Part shown: positions 43,984 through 55,545 of the stretch, one piece after another | Layout of the letters: each line of letters begins with the position of its first letter | How positions within the stretch are numbered: the stretch's first letter is position 1 | Source: Neolentinus lepideus HHB14362 ss-1 | Lineage: Eukaryota; Basidiomycota; Agaricomycetes; Gloeophyllales; Gloeophyllaceae | DNA: 64,000 nt | Assembly: GCA_001632425.1 (NCBI GenBank) | Contig: KV425570.1 | Coordinates: 418,721 to 482,720 of the forward strand | Direction: 5' to 3' | The notes under the pieces: generated by a model | The model's database searches: none | What the model was told of the DNA's origin: nothing | The model's input: only the letters and a program-made list of their open reading frames with translations | Program-made: the position numbers and the translations under genes

Positions 43984-46149
43984 ATGCTCAACTGGATCGC
44001 GACTGATCTATTTGCGGTATCGTTGGCGCTCTTATCAGTTGTCCTGATAGCACACTACAGGCGGACACAAGGGAGATCTTATCCTCCTGGTCCGCCGGCG
44101 TATCCGCTGGTCGGCAACATCTTGCACGTGTCCCCGAAGGGAGCATGGCTCAAGTTTATGGAGTACAAGAAATGATATGGTGAGGATGACTCCCATCATG
44201 ATACACGTCAGTCTACAGGTCGGCATGATATCCTAATGTCCTCCTATTGAACGAAGGCGATCTTGTATTTTTCCATGGACTGGGCAACTCGATTCTTGTC
44301 CTGAATTCGGCGAAGACCATCAATGATCTACTGGATAAGAGAGCCGGTATCTACTCGCACCGCCCCCAATTCGTAGTCGCGGGTGAACTGATGGGACTTA
44401 ACCAGGTTAGATCTGTATATATAACCTTGGTCGTTAGGCCACACGTGCTTAAACAACCCCCTTATCCAGAGTTTGCCCCTCCTTTCGTACGGACCTGAAT
44501 GGCGTTTACAGCGCAAGTTGGCTGCCGTCGTCCTAAACCCCACGGCCATTAAAAAATATCATAACGTGCAAGAGGACGTGGCTGCGTTGCTGAACAAGGA
44601 CTTATTGACGTCGCCCGAGGATTTCATGAAACATATCAGGCTGTATGCAATTTGATATGTTTCCCCCTCGAGCTGACACATGTGGCGATTAACTAGAGCC
44701 TCTGGCCGCATTGTTCTCACTATTACGTATGGAATCTCAGTAAAGAACGCAGAGGACGAGGTGCGTGCTCGCTAATAGCCAATCCGATTGTTGTGTTCAC
44801 TGTTCACCTTCATTGTGCAGATTATTCAGCTCGCCGAAGATACTATGGTTGTTGCTAACGAAGCCGTCGTGCCTGGGGCGTTCCTGGCCGATTTCCTACC
44901 ATTCAGTGAGCTTCATCATGCAGATATTGGTAAATCAGATTACTTAGCCTAAGACTTGCTTCTCAGTGAAACATCTACCTTCATGAATCCCATTCCATCG
45001 GAAAGCAAGGAAAGGAAAATCTCTAGTGTATGCGCTCGCGGGCACACCGTTCGAATGGGTCAAAGGAAAGATTGTGAGTTTGGCGAAGTAGTTCAGAAGC
45101 TTATATTCGAACGGTGTTTAGCAAGCAGGAGAAGCCCCTCCTTCTCTGACGCAACACTTGCTGCAAGTGGGCTGCCGGCTCTATGTACGCAGGTGCGATT
45201 GCGGCTCCGGCGTTTGCGTTCGCGGTCTTACGAACGATGATGCTGCTCAGCGGGCGGAGAAACTGTCGGTCCCCCAGGCTCCTGCAAGCTGACCTGGTGT
45301 AGTGCTGAATCTTTGTTTGAACCAGACTTATGCAGTCATTCTGACGTTCACCATGGCAATGGCTCTTTGCCCAGAGAAGCAATGGAAAGCGCAGGAAGAG
45401 ATAGACGCGCTGCTGGGTGGCGATCATCTCCCCACTGTGGCGGACCGAGACAAATTGCCGTATGTCTCCGCCATCATAAAGGAAACGATGCGGTGGCATC
45501 CGACGTTGCCTTTGAGTCCGGATAGTTCTAGTTACAGTTTACCCGTAAATCTGACTTGGATTCACTTAGGCCTCGCTCGCCAGACTGATAAAGATGATGT
45601 CTATGAAGGCTACTTCATTCCAAGGGGTACTATGGTGATGCCGAATGTGTGGTAAGTGGTCATCATGGCCCAGTCTAAGTATGTGGGCAGCCAACTTCTT
45701 ATGATAGGTTCATCGCATATGATGCAGATGCTCGATATGATCCTGAGGAATTCATTCCAGAGCGCTTCCTAGACGAGGATGTGCCTACCCCCGATCCTGC
45801 TTCCTGGGTGTTTGGCTTTGGTCGTCGGTACGCTTGATACTTTGTCACGTCATAATTCTGAGCGCTCAGTCTTCTTCAGGGTCTGTCCAGGAAGGTTTCT
45901 GGCTGAAAACTCTGTCTTTGTCATAGTCGCCAATATTCTAGCAGCCTTTGATATCAGTCTGCCCACCGAGGGTAATTTGTCTCCGAAGTTCACTTTGGAT
46001 CTTGTTAGGTAGGCAGCGCCTCCCTCTATCTTTCATATTCGTATTTACATCCCTAGAGTTATCCCGAGCCATATGAGTGTCAGATCACTCCTCGGTCGGA
46101 TGCGATGGCAAGGCTTGTGGAGAGTAGGGCAATACAGTGCAATATATAG
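43984..46149 (+). pseudogene. Cytochrome P450 pseudogene
   Basis: A membrane-anchored P450: MLNWIATDLFAVSLALLSVV is the anchor and YPPGPPAYPLVGN the proline-rich hinge. Later landmarks are intact, namely KETMRWHP (K-helix ExxR, about 45479-45502), PERF (about 45760) and the haem loop FGFGRRVCPGRF, which is joined across an intron near 45826-45880. Two in-frame stops interrupt conserved text: a TGA at 44173 after EYKK, where a CGA arginine would fit, and a TGA at 44984 where LPSWIPF needs tryptophan. The I-helix region (about 45230-45345) has lost the usual AGxDT pattern. The last exon (SYPEPYECQITPRS) ends at 46149. Several frames needed about 8-10 introns. It is dead as read. Confidence 0.8.
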
Positions 46150-46436
46150 AGGGTTGCAGTAGCACCACCTTTCCACTCCAGACATGATGTTAATTTCTAG
46201 AACGGTCCCCAGGGCAATTTAGTTAAAGTTGTGGGTACAAGGAGTCCGATCTGGGGATATCGAAACGTTTGTTGATCATCATGTCCTTGCACAGTCGAAA
46301 TGAATTCCTTCACCCGATCACAAACAAGGACGAAAAGTAGTCCGCGACGTTCCGCAAGGCCCAGGGTATCCATACATTATCACGACGTAATGTACATTAA
46401 TCTAATCCATAGGCAAACATTGGAGGCATATTCCAC
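46150..46436. other. Convergent intergenic region
   Basis: It separates the P450 pseudogene from the oppositely oriented glycosyltransferase. No feature is seen. Confidence 0.4.
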
Positions 46437-48080
46437 TCATGGCGACTCCTGCTCGTCCGAGTCTCTCCTCCCGAGCACTCGATCGTATTTTCTCAACACC
46501 AGTCTATCTACCCACCCATCTTTCGGGAATTCCTTCTCCCACCTGTTATGCAGATGGACGCCAAACACCATACCGAGGACTTTATCCAGGTCCCCGCCTG
46601 GCTCCGTCGACCACCGTCGCGCGGGATCAGTACGACCGCCTCGTGGTGAGAGCAGCTTCGTGCTGCTTTCGTTCCGTTTACTGGAGGGAAGCCACCGCTG
46701 GATAAGGCTCCGTCTTGATGATGAAACGTCCGGCACGAATGGGTCTGGGAGGCGATTGTCTAGTCTACATGATACACCGTCAATGAAACACCACGGCAGG
46801 ATGCGGAATGGCGGTATGGATAGGTGAAGGAGAGTACGGTAGGTCTGGAAACTAGTCAATACTCAAAGTACATCAGAGGATGGAACATACCTTGAGGTAC
46901 AACAAGGACCCCCAGTCTGTCGAGGCTGGCTTAGGAGCAGGTGATAATTTCATGATTTCAAACATGAGGCATAAATATGGGGAGTGTTTGTGGAATGAGA
47001 GTAACGCTCCGTTAAAGGGCTGGAGTGGTTTGTCTGGAGTAGCATGAGTAACAGAGATATAAGACCAACATCAGGATGCACACCATAACAATCCCATTGA
47101 ATGACAAATTCATGCTCCCAGAGAGGATCCAAACTTCTCGTCAACAGCATGTCCATATCTACCCAAATTCCGCCGTCATTCCAGACCACAAGCAAGCGAA
47201 TCAGATCCCCATCCACCCAAGCCTTCTTGTCGTTGACCCCGCTACCATTGATGTAATCCGTGCCCTCCAGCGGGGTGCCCTTGGCCAGCTCCGGGATGTC
47301 CACCGCACGCAGCTCAAAAGACTGCGGATACCGCGTTAAGAAGTTGGACAGGATGGGGTTCGGTAGTAAATCGCCGTTGGACCACAGAATGAGTTTCGAC
47401 GCCGAACGAGGCTGCGTCGCGAAAAATGACCGGAGCATTTGCGCTTGGCGGTCACCGAAGGGAGTGAGGTCTGTCCGCCAATATGTGTGGTATATCTTCC
47501 GCTCTCGTACCTCATGATACCCGTCTATTGGTCCTAGTCCCAAGCCTCCCTTGCCTACAGTCCCCGCAAACTCGTAGCAATCCCGCCCCAGCTTCATTCC
47601 CATGCCGCTTTGTACTTCCCATCTCCGCTTTCCATACAGGTTTTCTGTAAGATTATAGGAGGGTGATAGCGTGGTTGTGAAGCATTTCGGAGGGACTCCT
47701 GTGGATAGTTCGTGCCATGAAGGCGTGTTACCGTCACTTAGCCACCAGGAACCTTCCGCCTCCGGCGTAATATGCTGTCTGATCCACTCTCTTGAATGAA
47801 ACTGGATTTCAATGTAAGGCTGGTATATTGTGAAGCCGAACATCACAGCAAGGGCCGCCAATGCGGTGACGATGATCAGCCATAGTGGCCGGACGCGTAG
47901 AACTGATTTTAGCCGAACAGACGTTCGGTTTGAGGGCGACCATCTGGATCGCGCATGAGTCCGAGAGGGAGATGGAGAGCGTGGTGTGGGCCAGGTCACA
48001 GGTGAAGACACAGGTGAGCGTCGCCTAGCAGACGAAGAAGATAAATCGTACATTGGGAGGTGGAGGTCGGGGCGAGACAT
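46437..48080 (-). CDS. Type II membrane glycosyltransferase with DxD motif (515 aa)
   Basis: A Golgi-type glycosyltransferase related to GT32-like (alpha-1,6-mannosyltransferase/alpha-1,4-GlcNAc-transferase, Gb3-synthase fold) enzymes. Exons are 48080-47084, 47033-46891 and 46844-46437, totalling 1,548 nt. A basic, serine/proline-rich cytosolic tail precedes a membrane anchor at about residues 66-86 (LWLIIVTALAALAVMFGFTIY). The lumenal domain has LILWSNGDL, DLIRLLVVWNDGGIWVDMDM with the metal-binding D308xD310, then GALLSFHKHSP and a C-terminal WGVHLHNRW-like block (VFGVHLHNRWEKEF). The start is the first ATG after an upstream stop-rich region. The exact sugar and acceptor are unknown. Confidence 0.82.
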
Positions 48081-48681
48081 GGTACTCGTCGCGAATTCCC
48101 CGAAACTTCGTGATAACTTCTCAAGGGCAAGATAGAGCTGTACAGCTAGAGTATAACATATCCTGGATCAGACGGTAGAGGAACCCATGTGCAAGCTATG
48201 ATGGGGAACAATGTGTGATCCGGTACCAGAAAGTACAATTGGCGAAGCTTAACGGCATTGGACAGTGCAGTAGACAGGAGGAACTAATTTGGGTCAGGGA
48301 ACTGCATAGTCGATGCAATGTACATAACACTACATAACCAGAAATGCTGTTCCGTTCCTCCGCCACGACCATCCACATCCTACCAACCTCGCCACCACAT
48401 CTACGGAGAACAACCGACACACAGGAAGGGCCACGAGAAAGAGAAACTTAGGGAGTTGTATGCTACATCGCAAACTTGATCAGACAACGACAGAGGTGAA
48501 CTGCAGCAGAGATAAAGAACGCTGGGAGCAGGGTAATGAGGTAATGGGGAAAGAAGTAATAAAATATATATGCACAAGAAGACCCTTGCCTGATGTGACG
48601 AGATTTCGAGGCAGATGCGATGTCACCGGTCGACAAACGTGGACCCCAACTCTTCGTCTTCGCCGTCGAGGATGAGACATT
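48081..48681. other. Intergenic region
   Basis: 5' flank of the glycosyltransferase and 3' flank of the helicase, both on the minus strand. No gene is seen. Confidence 0.4.
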
Positions 48682-50392
48682 TCATCGAGGCACGGCGACA
48701 CCTCCACGGTAGCCCGCGGGAGCCGGTCCGCTGGGGTATGGCCGCTGCTGCTGCTGCGCCATGCTTACACCATTGGGTCTAGCTTGCTGCGGTTGAGCAC
48801 TGCTGCTCTGATATAAAACTTGATTAGATCCGGGGTTTGGTTGAGGCGGCCGTACGGGGCCCTGTTGTACAGGCTGTGGTCTGGACTGCTGGGCCTGTGG
48901 CTGTTGCTGGCCATTCGCAGTGGCCTTCTGTGCACTAGCCTTCTGGCTCTGATCAGAACCTTCGGCGATCGCACCGGGAGCGACGTAAAGTCTCTTGTCA
49001 ATGCTGGAAGGTATGGGCTGGATCTCCGTGCCAAGTTCCTGTTCGATCTTGTATAGACTGAACCGATCCTCATACGTGACCAAATTAATGGCTAGACCTA
49101 GGTGACCGAACCGTCCCGAGCGACCAATACGATGGAGATATGTCTCCGAGTTCTTGGGAAAGTCGAAGTTGATAACCACGTTGACTGCTTGGATGTCGAT
49201 ACCACGGGTGAGCAGATCCGAGCAGACGAGGTTGCGGCACACGCCGTTGCGGAAGTCGTGGAAAACGCGATTACGATGCGACTGCAGCATCTTCGCATGT
49301 GAGTAGAAACATGAGTAGCCGAGTTCAGTGATCTTCTTGGCGAGCAGCTCAACACGATTCGTAGAATTACAGAAGATAATAGATTGGTTGATTTGGAGCT
49401 GAAGTTACAACAGACGTTATGTGACAGTCAAAAGTGAGAACAAAGGTCGCTCACTTTGGAGAAGAGGGTGTTTAGACAGTGCACTTTCTGCCGCTCCTCA
49501 ACAAAGGCATAATATTGGGTAACACCTCGAAGGGTCAGTTCGTCCATTAAGTTGATCTCGTACGGGGAAGACATGTGTTTATCCTAGTGTATGTTAGGTT
49601 GCATGAACGGAAAGAGAGTAGCATCCAGCCCTCACCTTGAAGTCTTTGACAATCAATGGAAATGTTGCACTGAAGAGCATAACTTGACGCTCCTTCGGCA
49701 GGTATGATAACAGCTGTTCTACGACGGGCGTGAATTCCGGCGAAAGCAATTTATCGGCTTCGTCCATAACAAATACAGGACATTCGCTCAGGTCTGCGAC
49801 GCTCTTGCCTGCGAGATCTAGCACTCGCCCTGGCGTCCCGACGAGCACGTGCACATCTTCTGACAACCGCATAATGTCATCCTTCAGCGTCGTGCCACCG
49901 GTGGTCACCATCACCTGCACACCCATGTGCTTTCCGAGTATCTTGCACACCTGGCTAGTCTGCAACGCTAATTCTCGAGTAGGGACGAGCAAGAGTGCCT
50001 GGATCTTGTTCTTGTTCACGTCAATTTGCTGGAGCGAGGGTATCACAAAGGCAGCGGTCTTTCCGGTACCGTTCTTTGCGCGGGCAAGGACGTCGCGTTT
50101 GGTCAGGGCTACAGGGATGGCTTCTTCCTGAATAGGCGACGGACGCTCGAATCCAGCTTCGAAGATACCCATGAGCAGCTCGCGCCGCAGGTACATGTCT
50201 TCGAATTCGAGGCCCTTGGTGGCAGTTACATCTTCAGTTTGGGGGCGGGAGTCTTTTGGTGGCGGCCGAAGGCCTGCTTTCCAGTCGTTGGCTGTTGAGT
50301 TGGGGCTACGTAATATAGTCAGACCGAGGAAATTTCAAGAAAGCACTTGGAACTGACGAGGCAGATGAGGATGGGCGTGATTGTTGGGCCAT
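48682..50392 (-). CDS. DHH1: DEAD-box RNA helicase Dhh1/DDX6 (516 aa)
   Basis: A cytoplasmic ATP-dependent RNA helicase that promotes mRNA decapping and translational repression in P-bodies. Exons are 50392-50358 (35 nt), 50305-49636, 49583-49455 and 49398-48682, totalling 1,551 nt. Motifs in order are [20 protein letters not shown] with the F and Q motif RPSPIQ, then [13 protein letters not shown] (I), PTRELALQ (Ia), [10 protein letters not shown] (Ib), [10 protein letters not shown] (II) and LFSATFP (III). The second RecA domain has [37 protein letters not shown] and [10 protein letters not shown] (VI). The C-terminal 120 residues are a Gln/Pro-rich low-complexity tail, typical of fungal Dhh1. 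The [21 protein letters not shown]-terminus also matches the family. Confidence 0.95.
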
Positions 50393-53300
50393 TTTAGGAA
50401 AATTCTAGCGTGTTATAATGGGTAAAAGAGTAGGGTCCAATTCGATGTAACTGTCGGGTTGGTGACGAAATGTTCTTCCGCGGGTCGATGAGCAGTGGCA
50501 ACAAACAGGGCAAGATTTTGCAGCTTATAAGGGTGCTCAGATGTGGAATACGACGAGCTTGTTGTTGCGAGCGTTGTCGACGATGAGACAGAGATGTTGT
50601 TTCTAGCAAAGATACAGACGCGTGCCTGTACTACGTGATTCTGAAGAGGACAAACTGGCACGGAGTCTATTATCCCTTTTCCAGGCTCGTACTCAAGTGC
50701 GATTATTTAGATCCCATTCACATACGATTTTGTGTAGAGCACCGTTCCTCTGGAAGCTTTTGTTCCGTCCTCTACCCATTCTGTTCACCATGCAAGTTTC
50801 TGGCATGGCTCCAGTTTTCCAGTGCTACCCGAGGCAACTGTCCTCATTGCGACTCACGGGGGACGCCGAGCGGACTATGAAATTGCCTTCTCCGGTTGCC
50901 ACCAAGTTGCCACAGCGTGGACGTAGGGTCTGAGTGCTACATAATCCCCAGCCGATGTCATTTGAATTTCAAGCCTACTACATCTGCCAAGACAAAAGAT
51001 GACTGCTGCAGTATACGTACGATGAAGCAGCTCAGGTATAATCGTTCACCGCTGACTCAGTCGCTAGTGATTTGTCGCGTCCACCTGAGCTGTTTAGTAT
51101 CCTGTCTAAACGCGGAATAGACGGTCAAGCTTCAGGCTCCAGCTTCGAGACTTGATCTGCGATCTAGATTCTATGATCTGTGAGTCGTAGGTTTTCTACG
51201 CCATGACCGAGCACCTGAGGTTCAGCGGCACTGCGGTTATGTCCATGGACAGTCCCAGAAGTTCAACGCTGAACAGCGTGCCGAGGTCACAAGACCAGTG
51301 AGAAGCACGGCGTAGTCCATGGTCCTGCAGAAGATTGACGAATTCGCTATGTTCTCCCAACATAGTGATATAGATGCGATATCTTTGCTATACACTGGTC
51401 TGTTCCCGATGCCAGTGTCGATGAGACCGCAGGCGGGGCAAGTTGCGAAAGGAGGGAAAGAGGGTTTGGCACATCTATAACTCCATATACTTTCTTGCAA
51501 TCCCAGGATTGCAGTGCCTAGAACAATTATGGCGAGACTTCGAATCTTAGGTCCGACGTTCATGAGTTCGATCAAGGGTCCGAAACATAAGCATGCTGAC
51601 GAGTATGGGACCCGTTATATCCGTTTCCTTCAAACCAAAGAAATCGTACTGCCGACCCGGATGTTCAAACTCGAGAAAGCAAAGGAAAGAAACTCTTGGC
51701 ACTAATGGATCCACCGCTCCTCGTTCCCGGTAACGAATGTATTCGCCTCGAGGCTATACGAGCCCAGAAATACTTGTAGGGTGCGGAAAAGCGACGAGTA
51801 CCTTGCGTATTTCTGCCTTCACGAGCTCAACTGAAAGAGTCCAAGGGACTCCCAGTCTCCCACATTATTTGGAAAAGAATCCTGATGCGCACTTGCTACT
51901 GCTCTATGGACACGGCACACAGGGTGAGTCTAGAATCTCCAAAAGCAGTATCAGAGAATGGCCCGCGAATGAAGTCATTCAAGCGGAGCCCAAAGCGACC
52001 CGGTCCTCTGAAGGTCCAAACCATTGGGCATCGAGGGTAAGCTTGACAAAACGGTACAAGACGATGTCTCGGCACGGCATCGACCCAGTAGTATCAAGTT
52101 TCCAATTGTCCATCCTATGGTTATGCTCCCCAACGAAATAGACCGACTCGGACACGCCGGGACTCCAATAGGACATAAACAGCGTGATTGCTTTGACATC
52201 GATGCATATTCACTAATAAGCAGCGTGCTAGAAAACCGGTGAACGTACTCGCGCGCGTGTATCTTGGGTAGGAGGACCCAGACCTTAGTTGTGCGATACT
52301 TCCTCGACACCCTACAACACGGAGTGTCTCTTGGAACTTCTGGAATGAAGAGATCAAACGGAAGAGCGGCTCCACTCGTCCAGCGCATGTTCGACACACG
52401 CAGATGCCCTGGAGGTATCGCGCTCTCCCCATAAACGATGAAAGACGTCGAGCAGGATGATATCTTGATGCGACAATCAGCTGGAGATGCGAGAGGCACT
52501 AGAAATGGAGGAGGGGTGCGGAGAGAGGGTGGCATGTCTTTAAATATTCCGTGAATACCGGTGGCGCATGAATCCCCTGTTAACGCGGTCCAAGAGATGG
52601 AAGTGGCACAGCGGTCGACGCAGTGCGGAAAGGAAAGCTCACAATCCCCAGGTCTGCCAACATAGAGCACTTGACGCGTCTGTAAGTTACAGTAGCAAGA
52701 AAAGTATCCGCGTTCGTGTCCCTCCGGCGCCAATCACAGGCCATAAAAGCACCGACGCGGCGCCCCCTTCCCGGAAGAAGTCCGCACACACCTCGCACCG
52801 ACACCTTCCAAGCGTGCTGCTGATATATCCTCAGCGGCAATGACGGAGCTTGGGCGATAACGCGGACCCGCTAAGGTGCAAAGAGAGTTCGTCATCTCGT
52901 TCCCACTGCTGTCACTACCAGGATCCAGGGTGCGCGGGGCTGGGCGGGGGGCGTCGTAAGTACATACACGCACCTCGCCACGACGCACTACCAGCGTGAG
53001 GGTAAGCAAGTAAGCCGGTTAACGGTCAGGTGCGCGCTGGATAAGGACGGCAGCTACGATCCTACATATTCGAGACGCGTCATGTCGTAATACGGACGGG
53101 CGGGCGGGCGGGCCAGCTGACTTTGCTAACGGGATTCTAAAAGCGGTGCACACTGAATTCGGGCTGGCCGTGGAGATGCATATTTGAGTGTGCTCGTGAA
53201 CTTGCTCACACCCGAAGCCAAAGATCGACGTCTTGCCGGCGGCCACCTTGTCCTTACCCACACCACTCACGCGGACTCGGACCATCCTGGGAGCTATATA

Positions 53301-55256
53301 TTCCCGTCAGGCGCACTGGGAAGTCGGATGCATGTATCTCGGCGCTGACACGATCTTGGTGGTGCGTCCCAGATAAACGAGGGGCGCGCGCGGATTTGGA
53401 AGGGGATGCGTGGGTACGTTAATCTTCGTGGGCGATGGAGCACATCGATAGATGGGATACAAAGACGGAGGTCACGGGTGGGGCAGGCAGCGAAGGTCGG
53501 ATGGGGGGTGCGATGCTGCGAGACGAGTCATGCCAATTTGATACAAAGAACGCGGTAAACCGTAGTGCGCGCTTAGCACAGTGCAAATACCGATGTGGCG
53601 CGACCTCCATCGCAAGCAGAGCGCGGTTGGTCAGATAGGAGCCTGCGGTCTGATGTTGCCACCATCTGCAGAGACGCACCGATGCAGCCTGTCGAACAGC
53701 TATGTAGGAAACCAGGGTGACATCGAGCAACAGGCCCGTACCTGCTAGTCAGATCAAGCCCGGTTATCGGTCCATCTATGCATATGACCAAGCGACATAC
53801 GTTATATCTATAGAATGCAGTGTGTGTCTTGGAAGTTGCGCAGATTCGTTTCACGGCGGGCGGCGTGCCGATTCAAATTTGTGTGTGCATCTGGAGAGCG
53901 AGATTCCCAGCGTCGGAGCTTAGTGTGCACGGAGATGAACGATTTGATTAATGTTATTGCAGATGAACCGCGAGTCAATCTGCGAGCTTCACTCAAGTGT
54001 GTGACTAGTCTGGAATGGACAGCGGACGGGTCTAGACCGGAAGGAGGACGGATAATGTATGCCGAATAACAATGGATTGGCAGCGGAGACATCGGACTAG
54101 AACATAAGGTTTTGATTATAAATGATGGAACTATTGGCGCCCACAAACTGCGATGAAGCGAAACGTGGTGGGCGAGTAACAGTTACGTGTCGGCGAGGGT
54201 CGGGAGGGCGTGAAAGGGAGGGGACTGGACCAATATGACAGGAAGTACCGTGATATGTTTCCGGCGGGCTAGGAATATCGTAATCCGGCAGCAAAGACGG
54301 TCTGGATGCACGGAAGGATCTGGATGGCATACGGTAATCCCCTAACGTTATACGACACTGGCAGCCAATAAGAGGCTTGGACGCGATCAACTACGCGACC
54401 AGGTAAACCCGACGCGTCGAGGGTGGAGCATCACGCTGGTTTTATATCGCTGGTTTTAATCGATAATGCGATTATGCCACGTGGCGGTGTATGCCGCGGC
54501 AGGGCGAATTGGGGACCGCGACGATTGGATGCCGGTCTCCGAGTGTCGCGAATATTCTGTATCTATTAGTAATACTAGTATTATACACTTGTTTCTGGAA
54601 TGTGCTGGCGGATCTTGGAGGGAATCTGTGCTCCGAAGATTGGACGAGAGGAAGTGTGACCGGCAAACTCCCATAGGCCAGAGAAAAGGCGGGAGGATGT
54701 GACATCACCTTGCCGAGTATGGACATGCCTGCCGAGCGGCGTCGAGGATCCCGCGGTTGCCGCCCCCTCGGTCTGGACTGCATCGTCCTGGATTGGATAT
54801 TTCGTCGGGGGTCTTACGCGTTATGGCGGGCCAGACCAGACATCGAATCCACGCACTGAAACTGAATGGAATTGGATGCGCAGTGTTTCAGGCCAGTCAG
54901 GGAAGTGCGGCGTGGGCGTGTCGCTGTGTCGGGCTTTTCATAGGACAGCGTAAATATTGTAGGAGGTCCGTAAAAGCCGAGCGCTGCGACGTCACAGCGA
55001 TATCCCCAAACGGGCGTGGATCGTGACAACTGCCGGGTTCCCTCCTGCCGTTTTCGGAAATGATGACAAAGCACCTCAAAAACAGGTCACAGATCGCATC
55101 GGGTGCCCTCTGTTTGTCTTTTGCCCCGGCCTTATAAGCTGCCATGCCCGTATCCATTGCCCACTATTTCTGCCCCTGGCTACCGCGCCCGCTGTGCTTT
55201 TTCCTGCCCTTCTCCCCTACTTGAGGCGGGCCTCTGTCTGTCCCTCAACATCATTC
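50393..55256. other. Long gene-poor stretch
   Basis: Apart from the 5' flank of the helicase I see no recognisable coding sequence in about 4.9 kb. The largest frame (51975-52733, minus) lacks an ATG at its start and resembles nothing I know. A short GC run (GGGCGGGCGGGCGGGC, about 53098) and a TATA-like AGCTATATATTCC (about 53292) are present. Confidence 0.45.
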
Positions 55257-55545
55257 ATGGCGCAGACGCAGACTTCGCTTGCCACCGGCGCCGCCCTGCG
55301 TCCTACCACCGTCGGCAATGCAACAAGAATTTGGGAAACGAACTTGCACTGGGATCTATGGAGCCAGTGCTCGGTGTGGAACCCCAGAGCGCGCGGCGTA
55401 GACGTCTGGGAGTGCATTCAAGCCCGTAAGCATACCAGCTTTGATTCTCCCCTCGCAGTCCACTGAGCCGCCGCCCGCAGATGACTCGACAACCGGCACA
55501 CAGCCACCAAATCCGCAGTACTGGCGATACATCGCCCGGCGGTAG
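55257..55545 (+). CDS. Small hypothetical protein (77 aa)
   Basis: Two exons: 55257-55425 and 55481-55545. The first frame reads MAQTQTSLATGAALRPTTVG and continues WETNLHWDLWSQCSVWNPRA to DVWECIQA. A perfect donor GTAAGCATA is followed 55 nt later by CCCGCAG, after which the frame reads HDSTTGTQPPNPQYWRYIAR and stops. A CT-rich leader with CCTCAACATCATTC precedes the ATG, as in other fungal genes. The protein is tryptophan-rich, with no signal peptide and no known domain. An overlapping frame after the intron (55481-55672, ending NATQPQ) also looks protein-like, so the true second exon is uncertain. Confidence 0.4.

Noticed and set aside
10652..46149. A terpene biosynthetic gene cluster spanning transporter, synthases, monooxygenase and P450
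   Set aside because: The genes are spread over 35 kb and mixed with JmjC, DUF1769, tRNA, GH5-like, permease and SDHAF2 genes; the P450 is dead. Proximity alone does not support a cluster.
51975..52733. 252-codon minus-strand reading frame
   Set aside because: It starts with TTG, has no ATG before about residue 67, shows no domain, and overlaps plausible chance frames on the other strand.
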